Source of the DNA: Streptomyces sp. AC550_RSS872
Lineage (GTDB): Bacteria; Actinomycetota; Actinomycetes; Streptomycetales; Streptomycetaceae
Direction of reading: 5' to 3'
Assembly (NCBI RefSeq): GCF_019049285.1
Contig: NZ_JAGMUL010000014.1
Location: forward strand, 178,299 to 242,298
Length of the DNA: 64,000 bases
Part shown: one piece after another, positions 24,724-37,312 of the stretch
Position numbering within the stretch: the first letter of the stretch is position 1
Layout of the letters: each line of letters opens with the position of its first letter
Translations under genes and position numbers: made by a program
Notes under the pieces: generated by a model
Database searches by the model: none
What the model saw: only the letters and a program-made list of their open reading frames with translations
Told to the model about the DNA's origin: nothing

Positions 24724-26408
24724 AGGAGGACCTCCGGGATGTCGAGGTGGCGGCTGCGCAGCCATTCGCCGAGTGCCTTGGCCTGCGGGTCGAAGCGGTG
24801 CTGGGCGGCGACGCCCTCGCCGAGGATGCCCTCGACGACGAAGTTGAGGGCGCGGAGGTTGGGCAGGACGTGCCGGCTGACCTTGAGCTCCCGGCTCTCG
24901 GGGATCAGCTGCCGGAACCGGTCGACGGTGAGCTCGTGCGCCAGCCAGCGCCAGGCGTCGTCCGTCCGCACCCAGACACCGACGTTGGCGTTCCCGCCCT
25001 TGTCCCCGCTGCGGGCCCCCGCGACAAGACCGAGGGGAGCGCGTCGCGTGGGTCCGGCCGGCAGCGGCTCCGGCAGCGGCGGCTCCGGAACGTCGTGGAG
25101 TACGGCGGTGTCGTGGGCCGGTTTCACAGGGAGTCGTCGACCGTCATGGAGGACGGCCATATGGTCGACGGAACCATGGGGGACGTACACACCCTCGAAG
25201 ACCCCATAGGGCGAGCCCTTTTCGGGTGGCGCGAGCACATGGAAGCCGGGATAGCTGGCGAGGGCCAGCTCCACCGCCGCCCCGCTCAGCACCCGTCCGA
25301 CCTTCTCCTGGGCCGGGTCCCGTACGACCAGCCTGAGCAGCGCGCTCGCGGTCTCCTCCGATGGGGCGTCGGGCCGGTCCGTGCGCACCAGGTCCCAACG
25401 CACCTCGGCGGGCCGTGACTTGATGAAGGTGTCGCTCATCTGCCGCCGCACGAGAGCGGCCTTGGCCTCGATCTCCAGCCCGGTCAGGACGAAGACGACC
25501 TCGTTGCGGAAGCCACCGAGGCGGTTCACGCCGGCCTTCAGGGTCGGGGGCGGGGCCTCGCCCCGTACGCAGTCGATCCGCACCCGGTCGGGGCCGTCCT
25601 GGGTGAGTCGTACGGTGTCCAGCCGGGCGGTGACATCCGGTCCCGCGTACCGGGCACCCGCCGTCTCGTACAGCAGCTGGGCCGTCACCGTGCCGACGTC
25701 GACCAGACCGCCGGTGCCGGGATGCTTGGTGATGACGCAGGTGCCGTCCTCGTGGAGCTCGGCGAGCGGGAAGCCGGGGCGGGTGGTGCCGGCCTCGTCG
25801 AAGAACGCGTAGTTGCCGCCCGTCGCCTGGGCCCCGCACTCCAGCACATGCCCGGCGACGACGGCACCCGCGAGCCGGTTGTACTCCCCGGGCCCCCACC
25901 CGTAGTGCGCGGCCGCGGGCCCCGTCACCAGGGCCGCGTCGGTCACCCGCCCGGTCACCACCACGTCGGCGCCCTCGCGCAGACAGGCCGCGATGCCGAA
26001 GCCGCCGAGGTAGGCGTGGGCGGCGAGGCTGTCGGGATACCGGTCCTTGAGGTCGTCGCCCTCCACATGGGCGACGCGCACGGGGATGCCGAGCCGGTCC
26101 GCGAGCTTGCGCACGGCCTCGGCGAGTCCCGCCGGGTTGAGCCCGCCGGCGTTGGCGACGATCCTGACGCCCCGCTCGTGGGCGAGCCCGAGGCACTCCT
26201 CCAGCTGGTGCAGAAAGGTGCGGGCGTATCCGGCGTCCGGGTCCTTCAGCCGGTCCCGGCCGAGGATCAGCATGGTCAGCTCGGCGAGGTAGTCGCCGGT
26301 GAGGACGTCCAGTTCGCCGCCGGTGAGCATCTCGCGCATGGCGTCGAAGCGGTCGCCGTAGAAGCCGGAGGCGTTGCCTATGCGCAGCGGACGCGGAGCG
26401 GTCGTCAC
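24720..26408 (-). CDS. Acyclic terpene utilisation AtuA-like protein (DUF1446)
   Basis: 562 aa from GTG 26408, overlapping the previous stop as GTGA. N-terminal DUF1446/AtuA domain: RIGNASGFYGDRFDAM, GDYLAELTMLILGRD, RIVANAGGLNPAGLAEAV, GADVVVTGRVTDAALV. C-terminal AtuA-like small domain: VAGARSGDKGGNANVGVWVR. AtuA is needed for citronellol/geraniol catabolism in Pseudomonas, but its reaction is unknown. Its presence next to a carboxylase pair, dehydrogenase, hydratase and ligase is the strongest hint to the pathway. Confidence 0.88.
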   Translation of the reverse strand: MTTAPRPLRIGNASGFYGDRFDAMREMLTGGELDVLTGDYLAELTMLILGRDRLKDPDAGYARTFLHQLEECLGLAHERGVRIVANAGGLNPAGLAEAVRKLADRLGIPVRVAHVEGDDLKDRYPDSLAAHAYLGGFGIAACLREGADVVVTGRVTDAALVTGPAAAHYGWGPGEYNRLAGAVVAGHVLECGAQATGGNYAFFDEAGTTRPGFPLAELHEDGTCVITKHPGTGGLVDVGTVTAQLLYETAGARYAGPDVTARLDTVRLTQDGPDRVRIDCVRGEAPPPTLKAGVNRLGGFRNEVVFVLTGLEIEAKAALVRRQMSDTFIKSRPAEVRWDLVRTDRPDAPSEETASALLRLVVRDPAQEKVGRVLSGAAVELALASYPGFHVLAPPEKGSPYGVFEGVYVPHGSVDHMAVLHDGRRLPVKPAHDTAVLHDVPEPPLPEPLPAGPTRRAPLGLVAGARSGDKGGNANVGVWVRTDDAWRWLAHELTVDRFRQLIPESRELKVSRHVLPNLRALNFVVEGILGEGVAAQHRFDPQAKALGEWLRSRHLDIPEVLL

Positions 26409-27199
26409 TGTGCGGCCCTCTTCGGCGTACGGCCCTCGCCGGGCGGTCCCGCGAAGACCTGGGCGATGTCGAACCAGCGGTCCGCGTCGGGGCCTTCGGC
26501 GCGCAGGGCGAGATCGGAGCGGTGGGCGCGCTGGGTGACCAGGAGACAGAAGTCCAGCGCCGGGCCGGTCACGCGCTGCGGGGCGTCCTCGGGGCCGTAT
26601 GTCCACACTTCACCGGAGGGCGAGACGAGTTCGACCCGGAAGTCGTCGAGCGGCACGGGGAGTCCGTGCACACCGAAGGCGAAGTCCCTCGTCCGTACCC
26701 CGATCCACACCACATGCCTCAGCCGATCGGTGGGTGTGCGGACCACACCCAGAGCATCGGCCACGTCCAGACCATGCGCCCAGGTCTCCATAAGTCGGGC
26801 CGTGGCCATGGAGACGGCGGACATGGGCGGGCCGTACCAAGGGAAGCGGACCCCATGGGGCGCCTCGCGCAACGCCGTGTCGAGCGCGGCCCGCCCTTCA
26901 CGCCACCGCGCCAGCAGCTCGGCGGAGGGAAGACCGGCCCCCTCCTCCGCCCCCTCATCGACGAACGACCCCGGCGTCACCAGCGCCTTCTCCACCAGCG
27001 TGTGGAAGGCGTCCACGTCGGTCACCGCCAGCAGCGCCGAATGGTCCGTCCAGGCGAGGTGTGCGATCTGGTGGGCGACGGTCCAGCCGGGCGCCGGAGT
27101 CGCGCGCCCCCACTGATCGGCGTCCAACTCGGCGACCAGCCGGTCGAGTTCCTCACTCTCCTCGCGCAGATCGTCGAACACGGGCGTCGGATCGGACAC
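26405..27199 (-). CDS. TIGR03084-like / DinB-superfamily protein, first gene of operon
   Basis: 264 aa; GTG 27199 with GGGGAG 6 nt upstream. N-terminal mycothiol-dependent maleylpyruvate-isomerase-like (DinB) fold: DLREESEELDRLVAELDADQWGRATPAPGWTVAHQIAHLAWTDHSA, where the two His (AHQIAHL) are typical metal ligands, and MATARLMETWAHGLDVADALG supplies a third. Family TIGR03084 is actinobacterial and of unknown reaction; a mycothiol-linked step is plausible. GTGA overlap couples it to the AtuA-like gene. Confidence 0.82.
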   Translation of the reverse strand: MSDPTPVFDDLREESEELDRLVAELDADQWGRATPAPGWTVAHQIAHLAWTDHSALLAVTDVDAFHTLVEKALVTPGSFVDEGAEEGAGLPSAELLARWREGRAALDTALREAPHGVRFPWYGPPMSAVSMATARLMETWAHGLDVADALGVVRTPTDRLRHVVWIGVRTRDFAFGVHGLPVPLDDFRVELVSPSGEVWTYGPEDAPQRVTGPALDFCLLVTQRAHRSDLALRAEGPDADRWFDIAQVFAGPPGEGRTPKRAAQ

Positions 27200-27256
27200 G
27201 GTGCGCTCCCCTCTGGCACGGCGTGGTGAGGAGCATGGCAGCGGCAAGGAAAACAA

Positions 27257-27270
27257 GCAAGCATGCTTGC
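27257..27270. promoter_or_regulatory. Perfect 14-bp palindrome, probable TetR operator
   Basis: GCAAGCATGCTTGC is a perfect palindrome in an unusually AT-rich stretch (CATTAATTG follows), 58-71 bp before the first gene of the acyl-CoA operon and about 125 bp before the divergent membrane protein. Size and place suit a TetR-family dimer; the operon's own last gene encodes one. Confidence 0.7.
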
Positions 27271-27393
27271 ATTAATTGAGGAGGGTGCCCTCAGGGAAGT
27301 TGTGGGTGTGGGTGGGGCGTGCGATCAATACACTCGGCCGCCGCGCCTGTCGCATCCGCGACGCGCCTCTCACCCATCGGGGGAAACACAGGG

Positions 27394-28365
27394 ATGAGCA
27401 ACTGGAACCCGGGCGGGCAGCCGCCCTACGACCCACACCGGCAGCAGCAGTTTCCGCCGCATCCGGGTCCGTACCCGCCCCAGCCCGCCCCGCCGTTCGG
27501 GGGCCAACCGCCCCCCGGCCCGCACCCCTACGTGCCACACCCCAACCCGCCACACCCGTACCCGGGCCCGCCGTACCCGCACCCGCCGCACCCGGGCCCG
27601 CCGGTGCCCGCGCCGCCCGGGCCCTTCATGCGGCTGTGGCGGCGGATCGGGCCCATCCACACCGCGCGCAGGGTGTTCAAGCCGTCCAGGCCGGGCATCG
27701 TCCAGGACCACGCGGTGGCCCGCATGCAGAAGATCCGTACCTTGGTGGGTCTGGCCTCGGTGGCGTGGATGTCGGTCACCTACAAGATCGCGGACTCCAT
27801 CGGGGACGTCGTCGACGACCGCACCGACCAGTCCTGGATCAGCGTCCTGATGCTGTCCGTGACGTTCCCGGTCGCCGTCGGCATCCTGCTCGCCCTGGTG
27901 CCGGAGGCCGCCCGGCGCGAGCTGCTGCGCCGTTCAGCCAAGTGTTTCGGCGCGATCGTGGCGCTCATGGCAGCGGTGTTCGTGTTCCCGGTGATCGTGC
28001 TCACCGGCTTCGCCGAGGGCCGTTTCGCGACCGGTCCGGCGATGACCGTCGTCACGGTCGTCGTCCTCGCGGTCGTCTTCGTCTGGGTGCTGCCCTTCAT
28101 CCTCTGGGGCGTGGGCCTGGCGCTCACCCATGTCTTCCGCACCGCCGACATCCACGAGACGCTGCCGCCGCTGCTGGCCATGACGATGGTGTGGGAGATG
28201 GCCCTGGTCGACCTGTTCACGGGCGCCTACGCGGGCGTCCCGGTACCGGTCCGGATCCTGCTCGTGCTCGGCGCCCCGGCCTCGGTGACCGCGGTGGGCC
28301 TGTGGGAGCTGCACCGGCTGCGCGTCAACCATGGGCTTTCCGTCCAGGGGCTGCTGATGCGTTAG
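27394..28365 (+). CDS. Proline-rich multi-pass membrane protein
   Basis: 323 aa from ATG 27394 (MSNWNPGGQPPYD). The first 75 residues are Pro/Gly/His/Tyr-rich (PHPNPPHPYPGPPYPHPPHP), cytoplasmic and likely disordered. Then come a basic amphipathic stretch and six or so hydrophobic segments (LVGLASVAWMSVTY, VLMLSVTFPVAVGILLALV, AIVALMAAVFVFPVIVLTG, TVVTVVVLAVVFVWVLPFI). No transporter family is recognised. It is divergent from the acyl-CoA operon and separated from the MITE by 43 bp. Confidence 0.8.
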   Translation: MSNWNPGGQPPYDPHRQQQFPPHPGPYPPQPAPPFGGQPPPGPHPYVPHPNPPHPYPGPPYPHPPHPGPPVPAPPGPFMRLWRRIGPIHTARRVFKPSRPGIVQDHAVARMQKIRTLVGLASVAWMSVTYKIADSIGDVVDDRTDQSWISVLMLSVTFPVAVGILLALVPEAARRELLRRSAKCFGAIVALMAAVFVFPVIVLTGFAEGRFATGPAMTVVTVVVLAVVFVWVLPFILWGVGLALTHVFRTADIHETLPPLLAMTMVWEMALVDLFTGAYAGVPVPVRILLVLGAPASVTAVGLWELHRLRVNHGLSVQGLLMR

Positions 28366-28408
28366 AGCTCGGCTGATGCACTGGAGCCCGAACGTCGCCC
28401 GCCGGGCG

Positions 28409-28577
28409 CTAGGGGGTGTTTCGAGAGTCCCGCACAGCACCCACGGCGCCCGGCACGCACTCTCGCCACACCGGCCGAAACCCCAAGTACGTCCAGTACG
28501 AGGGCTTTCGTCCGGCGCGCCGAGAGCACGCACCGGACACCGCGGGCGCCGCACAGGACTTTCGAAACACCCCCTAG
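28409..28577. mobile_element. 169-bp palindromic MITE with CTAG ends
   Basis: Terminal inverted repeats CTAGGGGGTGTTTCGAGAGT-CC and GG-ACTTTCGAAACACCCCCTAG, 20 of 22 bp or more matching, bound an element with no ORF. The interior is itself an imperfect palindrome centred on CAAGTACGTCCAGTACGAGG, with flanking GCCGAAACCCC and GGGCTTTCGTCCGGC. The CTAG at each tip is consistent with IS5-group transposition into CTAG. A solo end of the same family is at 16681-16713. The TAG of the right tip is the stop codon of the EamA gene. Confidence 0.85.
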
Positions 28578-29605
28578 CCGTTGGCGACGGGCTTCGTCTT
28601 CCCGCGCCCCACCTGTGTCCGCACCGCCCCCATGCTCGCCGCGATGACCAGGGCGATGGCCAGGGCCTGGGGGGCGGAGAGGGCCTGGTCGAGGATGAGG
28701 AAGCCTGCCGTTGCGGCGATGGCCGGTTCGAGGCTCATCAGGATGGCGAAGGTGGCTGCGGGCAGGCGGCGCAGGGCGAGGAGTTCGAGGGTGTAGGGGA
28801 GGACCGAGGAGAGGACGGCGACGGCCGCGCCCAGTCCGACGGTCACCGGATCGAGCAGCTTCGTGCCCGATTCGGCGATGCCCAGGGGCAGGAACAGTAC
28901 GGCCCCCACCGCCATGGCGAGCGCCAGCCCGTCGGCCTGCGGGAAGCGTCGACCCGTACGGGCGCTGAAGATTATGTAGGCCGCCCACATGGCGCCGGCG
29001 CCCAGGGCAAAAGCGACACCCAGGGGGTCCAGACTGTCGAAGCCTCCGCCGCCCAAGAGGAAGACCCCGGCGAGGGCGAGTCCGGCCCAGATGAAGTTGA
29101 CCGCGCGGCGGGACGACAGGACGGAGAGGGCGAGCGGGCCCAGCACCTCCAGGGTGACCGCGGCACCCAGCGGGATGCGGGCGACCGACTGGTAGAAGAG
29201 GCCGTTCATCGCCGCCATGGTGACACCGAAGACGATCACCGTGCCCCAGTCGGTACGGGAGTGGCCGCGCAGCCGGGGACGGCAGACCAGCAGCAGGACG
29301 ACGGCCGCCACCAGCAGCCGCAGCGCCACCACGCCGAGCGCACCGGCCCGCGGCATCAGGCTGACCGCGAGCGCGCCGCCGAACTGCACCGAGATCCCTC
29401 CGGCGAGCACGAGACCCACTGGACCGAGGGAACCCCAGCGGCGCGGGCCGCCGGCCGTCGGCTCGGAGACGGCCCGGGCGCGGGTCGGTGCGGGTGTGGC
29501 AGCGGCGTCGGGGATGCTCACGGGCGTTCCAGGGCTCGACTCGGGTGGACGGGGAGGGCGGGGCGGGCGGGTTTCCATGCGTTCGCCGTTCAGCACTGCG
29601 TTCAT
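28574..29605 (-). CDS. EamA/RhaT-type drug-metabolite transporter
   Basis: 343 aa, ten predicted TM helices in two EamA halves (GPVGLVLAGGISVQFGGALA, LGVVALRLLVAAVVLLLVC, AVTLEVLGPLALSV, TFAILMSLEPAIAATAGFL). A 55-residue Pro-rich N-terminal tail precedes the first helix. Exporter of amino acids or metabolites; substrate unknown. The start ATG lacks a Shine-Dalgarno, and TAGTAC ends 6 nt before it, so it is probably leaderless. The stop codon TAG is provided by the MITE, so the last residues may differ from the ancestral tail. Confidence 0.88.
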   Translation of the reverse strand: MNAVLNGERMETRPPRPPRPPESSPGTPVSIPDAAATPAPTRARAVSEPTAGGPRRWGSLGPVGLVLAGGISVQFGGALAVSLMPRAGALGVVALRLLVAAVVLLLVCRPRLRGHSRTDWGTVIVFGVTMAAMNGLFYQSVARIPLGAAVTLEVLGPLALSVLSSRRAVNFIWAGLALAGVFLLGGGGFDSLDPLGVAFALGAGAMWAAYIIFSARTGRRFPQADGLALAMAVGAVLFLPLGIAESGTKLLDPVTVGLGAAVAVLSSVLPYTLELLALRRLPAATFAILMSLEPAIAATAGFLILDQALSAPQALAIALVIAASMGAVRTQVGRGKTKPVANG

Positions 29606-29612
29606 CGTGCTG

Positions 29613-29634
29613 TACTACCTGGTCCAGGGTAGTA
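29613..29634. promoter_or_regulatory. Inverted repeat over the EamA transporter promoter
   Basis: TACTACCTGGTCCA-GGGTAGTA: arms TACTACC / GGTAGTA with an inner TGG-T-CCA, one base short of perfect. It overlaps the TAGTAC -10 box of the transporter, 8-29 bp before the ATG. The CTGGxCCAG core is reminiscent of GntR-family sites. A repressor controlling efflux is a reasonable guess. Confidence 0.55.
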
Positions 29635-29717
29635 GACCCCGTCAGGTGTGTGAACCCATTACACGACTGTCCCAGAGTTTGGACGGGCAGACCTCGAACA
29701 GCCCTTGCCCAGCCGGA

Positions 29718-30854
29718 CTACCGACGCGCCATGTACAGATCCAGCGCCTTGTGCAGCAGCCGGTTCAGCGGGAAGTCCCACTCCCCCAGGTACTCCACCG
29801 CCTCACCCCCCGCCCCCACCTTGAACCGCAGCAGGCCCAGCAGATGGTTGGACTCCTCCAGCGTGTCGGTGATGCCGCGGAAGTCGTAGACGGCGGCGCC
29901 GAGTGCGTGGGCGTCGGTCATCATGCGCCACTGCATGGCGTTGTTGGGCTGGACCTCGCGCCTGCGGCTGGTGGAGGCGCCGTAGGAGTACCACACATGT
30001 GTGCCGACCATCAGCATCGTGGCGGCGGCGAGGGTCTCGCCGTCGTGGTGGGCGAGGTAGAGCCGCATGCGGTCGGGGTGTTCGGCGGTGAGCGCGGCCC
30101 ACATGCGCTGGAAGTAGGGCAGCGGGCGCGGGATGAAACGGTCCCGCTCGGCGGTCTCGGCGTAGAGGTCGTAGAAGACGGGCAGATCCTCAGGCCCGCC
30201 CCGCACCACCTTCACGCCCGCCTTGTCGGCCTTCTTGATGTTGCGCCGCCACTGCTGGTTGAGGCCGCGCTGGAGGTCGCCCAACGACCGCCCGGCGAAG
30301 GGCACTTGGCAGACATACCGCGGCTGTCCCGCGGCGAAGCCCTCCTCGCCCCCCGGCTCGGCCTGCCGCCAGCCGGCGCCCCGCAACGCTTCGGCGATGT
30401 CGAGGGCACGCTGATCGCAGGACGTCGGCTCGGCGTCGCGCAGCCGCCGGGCGGCCGGATCGGCGATGGCGGCCTTCACCGCCTCCGCGCTCCAGCGGCG
30501 TACGACGACGGGCGGGCCCATCTTCACCGAGAAGGCTCCCCTGCCCTTGAGATACGCGAGCATCGGCGCGAGCCACCGCTCGGCGAGGTCGGGCGCGTAC
30601 CAGTCGATCAGCGGCCCCTCCGGCAGATACGCCAGGTACCTCTTCAGCTTCGGCAGCGGCCGCTGGAGCACGAGCCCGGCCCCGACCAGCCGCCCGCCCT
30701 GCTCCTCGTCGAACCACCCCAGGCTCTCCGCCCGCCAGTCGGGCTTCACCTCGCCCCAGGAAGGCACCTGCATATGGCTGGCGGACGGACGGGCCGCGAC
30801 GAACGCCAGGTGTTCGGCGCGGGTGATGGTCTGGACGCGGAGGGGCAGGGGCAC
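29718..30854 (-). CDS. FemX/FemAB-type peptidoglycan branch aminoacyltransferase
   Basis: 378 aa from GTG 30854, with AGGAG 8 nt away. Double-GNAT FemAB fold: SHMQVPSWGEVKPDW, KRYLAYLPEGPLIDW, YVCQVPFAGRSLGDLQRGLNQQW-RRNIKKADKAGV, GETLAAATMLMVGTHVWYSYGAS, NNAMQWRMMTDAHALG and VYDFRGITD. Adds the first amino acid (Gly in Streptomyces, from aminoacyl-tRNA) to lipid II at the inner membrane face. FemX in S. coelicolor is the best match by architecture, but several paralogues exist, so no symbol is given. Confidence 0.85.
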   Translation of the reverse strand: MPLPLRVQTITRAEHLAFVAARPSASHMQVPSWGEVKPDWRAESLGWFDEEQGGRLVGAGLVLQRPLPKLKRYLAYLPEGPLIDWYAPDLAERWLAPMLAYLKGRGAFSVKMGPPVVVRRWSAEAVKAAIADPAARRLRDAEPTSCDQRALDIAEALRGAGWRQAEPGGEEGFAAGQPRYVCQVPFAGRSLGDLQRGLNQQWRRNIKKADKAGVKVVRGGPEDLPVFYDLYAETAERDRFIPRPLPYFQRMWAALTAEHPDRMRLYLAHHDGETLAAATMLMVGTHVWYSYGASTSRRREVQPNNAMQWRMMTDAHALGAAVYDFRGITDTLEESNHLLGLLRFKVGAGGEAVEYLGEWDFPLNRLLHKALDLYMARR

Positions 30855-30990
30855 GGTCAGGGCTCCTAGTGGCGCGCGGCTCAGGACGGCTGAGGCCAGT
30901 CCAGCACAGTCGACGCGGGTTCGCGGGCTGGGTGATGCCTCCGGCCCAGCGCACCGGGCAGGGCTCGGCCGAACGGCTGATCCGGTCCGC

Positions 30991-35441
<4,451 letters not shown>

Positions 35442-35459
35442 TCACACACGTACGCCGTT

Positions 35460-35491
35460 GAGGGGCGCCCGGCACTCGCCGGGCGCCCCTC
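35460..35491 (+). terminator. serC terminator
   Basis: Perfect 14-bp stem GAGGGGCGCCCGGC / GCCGGGCGCCCCTC with loop ACTC, 19 nt after the stop. Confidence 0.85.
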
Positions 35492-35504
35492 GTCATACGT
35501 ACGC

Positions 35505-35905
35505 TTGTCCGGTGCCGGTGCCGGTGCCGGTGCCGGTGCCGGTGCCGGGGGCCGGGCCGGTTGGGTTTCGGCGCACGGGCCGGGCAGGGCAAGTGCGCGC
35601 GGAGGTTCCGACACCCCCCGGCGGACGCGGGCCGGGGTAAGCCGGGTCGGCTCGGCGGGCTTCTTCCAGGGGCGACGAAGGTCCTCGGCGAGCGTCCTGG
35701 CGAGCCGGAGGTGGGTGTGGGCGGTGATGATCAGCCACGTCCACCGGTCCGCCGCCTCGGGGGCGCGGATCTCCGCCGCCAGGCAGGTGGTCGACCTGGA
35801 GCCGGATCAACGTGCCTTCGGTGAGGGGGAGTTCGCCGTCACGGTCGATCCACGCGGAGCGGGTGGCCGGTTGGGGGTGGATGCGGTTCCGACGCCGAGG
35901 GGCTG
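35505..35905 (-). pseudogene. Decayed transposase (C-terminal part)
   Basis: Reading leftward, RSAWIDRDGELPLTEGTLIR and LQVDHLPG occur in one frame. After an internal deletion, IRAPEAADRWTWLIITAHTH and LRLARTLAEDLRRPWKKPAE follow in another, then, past a G-run at 35614-35620 with one extra base, RNLRAHLPCPARAPKPNRPG in a third. These blocks match, in order, the C-terminal half of a transposase family common in Streptomyces (NF041680-like, recognised from memory). No start, no DDE residues and no terminal repeats remain. It abuts the flavin reductase stop codon. Confidence 0.65.
35509..35550. repeat. CCGGTG hexanucleotide tandem repeat (7 units)
   Basis: Six exact CCGGTG units and one CCGGGG follow each other. 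The array abuts the 3' end of the transposase remnant, where the intact protein would have a Pro/Gly-rich tail (RPGPG), so it may have grown by slippage from that sequence. Confidence 0.85.
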
Positions 35906-36535
35906 TCATGCAGCACGGGTCGTCGTGTTTACCGTTTCCGAGCGGAAGCCGTACCCGACCTCCGGTGCCAGACCGTGATAGTGGCGGAAGTTGTAGATGA
36001 GCGGGCTCCAGAGAGCGGGGTCGATGTGGTGCGTGCCCGGCACGACGATGCGCTCGTCGGCGTGGACGCGCAGCACATCGCACTCGACGCTGAGGAAAAG
36101 ACCCGCTCCGCCCGGCGTCAGTGCACGGGCCCGCGCCTCCAACTGCATCGCGCACTCGGCGACCCGCGGCGGCTTCACGATGTGGGAATCGGCCGGGGTG
36201 AGCCCGGACGCGGCGAACTTGTCGGGCTCGTATCGGTACACCGCCCGCTTGCTCTCGGGCACCGGGTTGGCCCCGGTGAGCGGTGCCAAACGCTCCACCT
36301 GCTCCCACAGCTCTGGCGAGGCAACGTTGATCACCAGCTCGGAGCGCGCCGCGAGGTTGCTCGCGGTCTGGCTCTCACTGCCCAGGCCCAGGACGATGTG
36401 CTGTCCCAGTGCCCAGGCGGAGGAGATCGGGGCAAGGTTGAACGTGCCGTCATCGTTCTCGGTGGTCAGCAGGACCACGGGCGTGCCGAAGTAGAGGATG
36501 CTCGGCCGGACCACTCGGTGGGCGTCAGTCGTCAT
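35906..36535 (-). CDS. Flavin reductase-like FMN-binding protein
   Basis: 209 aa from ATG 36535. FMN-binding split-barrel of the flavin reductase/DIM6 group: ILYFGTPVVLLTTENDDGTFNLAPISSAWALG, ASNLAARSELVINVAS, ECAMQLEARARAL, VECDVLRVHADERIVV. Such proteins reduce flavins or act as nitrilotriacetate-monooxygenase B-like components; no partner monooxygenase is nearby. TAGCGT ends 8 nt before the ATG, so it is likely leaderless. Divergent from the ArsR gene with only 30 bp between starts, so the ArsR protein probably controls it. Confidence 0.85.
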   Translation of the reverse strand: MTTDAHRVVRPSILYFGTPVVLLTTENDDGTFNLAPISSAWALGQHIVLGLGSESQTASNLAARSELVINVASPELWEQVERLAPLTGANPVPESKRAVYRYEPDKFAASGLTPADSHIVKPPRVAECAMQLEARARALTPGGAGLFLSVECDVLRVHADERIVVPGTHHIDPALWSPLIYNFRHYHGLAPEVGYGFRSETVNTTTRAA

Positions 36536-36565
36536 GCCTCAAGACGCTAGGGGCAGGACGTTTCG

Positions 36566-37312
36566 ATGAGCGTCGAAGCATCGGCTGACGACAATGGTGC
36601 TGTGCTCAGCCCCGATATCTACGCCAAGGAACCGGACCTCGCCGCCCTGGGGGCGCTGCTGGCCGACCGCACCCGTGCCGCCTTCTGCCTCGCGCTGCTC
36701 GACGGCCGCGCATGGACAGCGACGGAACTGGCACAGCTCGCGGGGATTGCACGGTCCACAGCGACCAGCCACCTGAACCGGCTGGTGACCGGCGGCCTGC
36801 TGGCCGAGGAGCGCAAGGGCCGGCACCGCTATGTGCGCCTGGCGGACCCCGCCATCGCCGAGATGATCGAAGCCCTTGCCGCCCGGGCACCGCAGCAGCT
36901 CGTCCCGGTCCGCTCACTCGTTGCCGCCCGCCAGCACCGTGCCGTGGCCTTCGCCCGCATCTGCTACGACCATCTCGGCGGCTCCTTGTCCGTGGCGATC
37001 ACCGACGCGATGACCGAACAGGGATTTCTGGACTGGGAGTCCGGCCCGGTCCTTACTCCCTCGGGTGCCGCATGGCTCACGGACACGGGCATCACCCAGG
37101 AAACGGCACCACACGTACGCACGTGCCTGGACTGGACGGAGCGGCGCTTGCATCTGGCGGGCGCGGTCGCCGCGGCCGTATTCCACCACGCGGTTCAGGA
37201 GTCCTGGCTCGTGCCGGCCGAAGGCTCCCGCGTCGTGCGGCTCACGGACCAGGGGCGCGACGCCTTCCGACGGCACCTGGGCCTGACTGACGAGGCACTC
37301 ACGACTCACTGA
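36566..37312 (+). CDS. ArsR-type winged-helix transcriptional regulator
   Basis: 248 aa from ATG 36566; GTG 36602 (LSPDIYAKEPDLAAL) is a plausible shorter start. Winged helix at about 25-95: LGALLADRTRAAFCLALLDG, TELAQLAGIARSTATSHLNRL, GRHRYVRLADPAIAEMIEAL. A long C-terminal domain (about 100-245) with HDHLGG-like CYDHLGGSLSVAI and RTCLDWTERRLHLAGA, as in actinobacterial ArsR regulators of about 230 aa. No thiol metal-binding pair is obvious, so it may not sense metal. The inverted repeat TTCGA-TGAGCG-TCGAA lies over the first start. Confidence 0.85.
   Translation: MSVEASADDNGAVLSPDIYAKEPDLAALGALLADRTRAAFCLALLDGRAWTATELAQLAGIARSTATSHLNRLVTGGLLAEERKGRHRYVRLADPAIAEMIEALAARAPQQLVPVRSLVAARQHRAVAFARICYDHLGGSLSVAITDAMTEQGFLDWESGPVLTPSGAAWLTDTGITQETAPHVRTCLDWTERRLHLAGAVAAAVFHHAVQESWLVPAEGSRVVRLTDQGRDAFRRHLGLTDEALTTH

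Noticed and set aside
27319-27393. Earlier ATG for the proline-rich membrane protein
   Set aside because: ATG 27394 (MSNWNPGG) matches the usual start of such tails and has a purine-rich site; the extra 25 residues look like promoter DNA.
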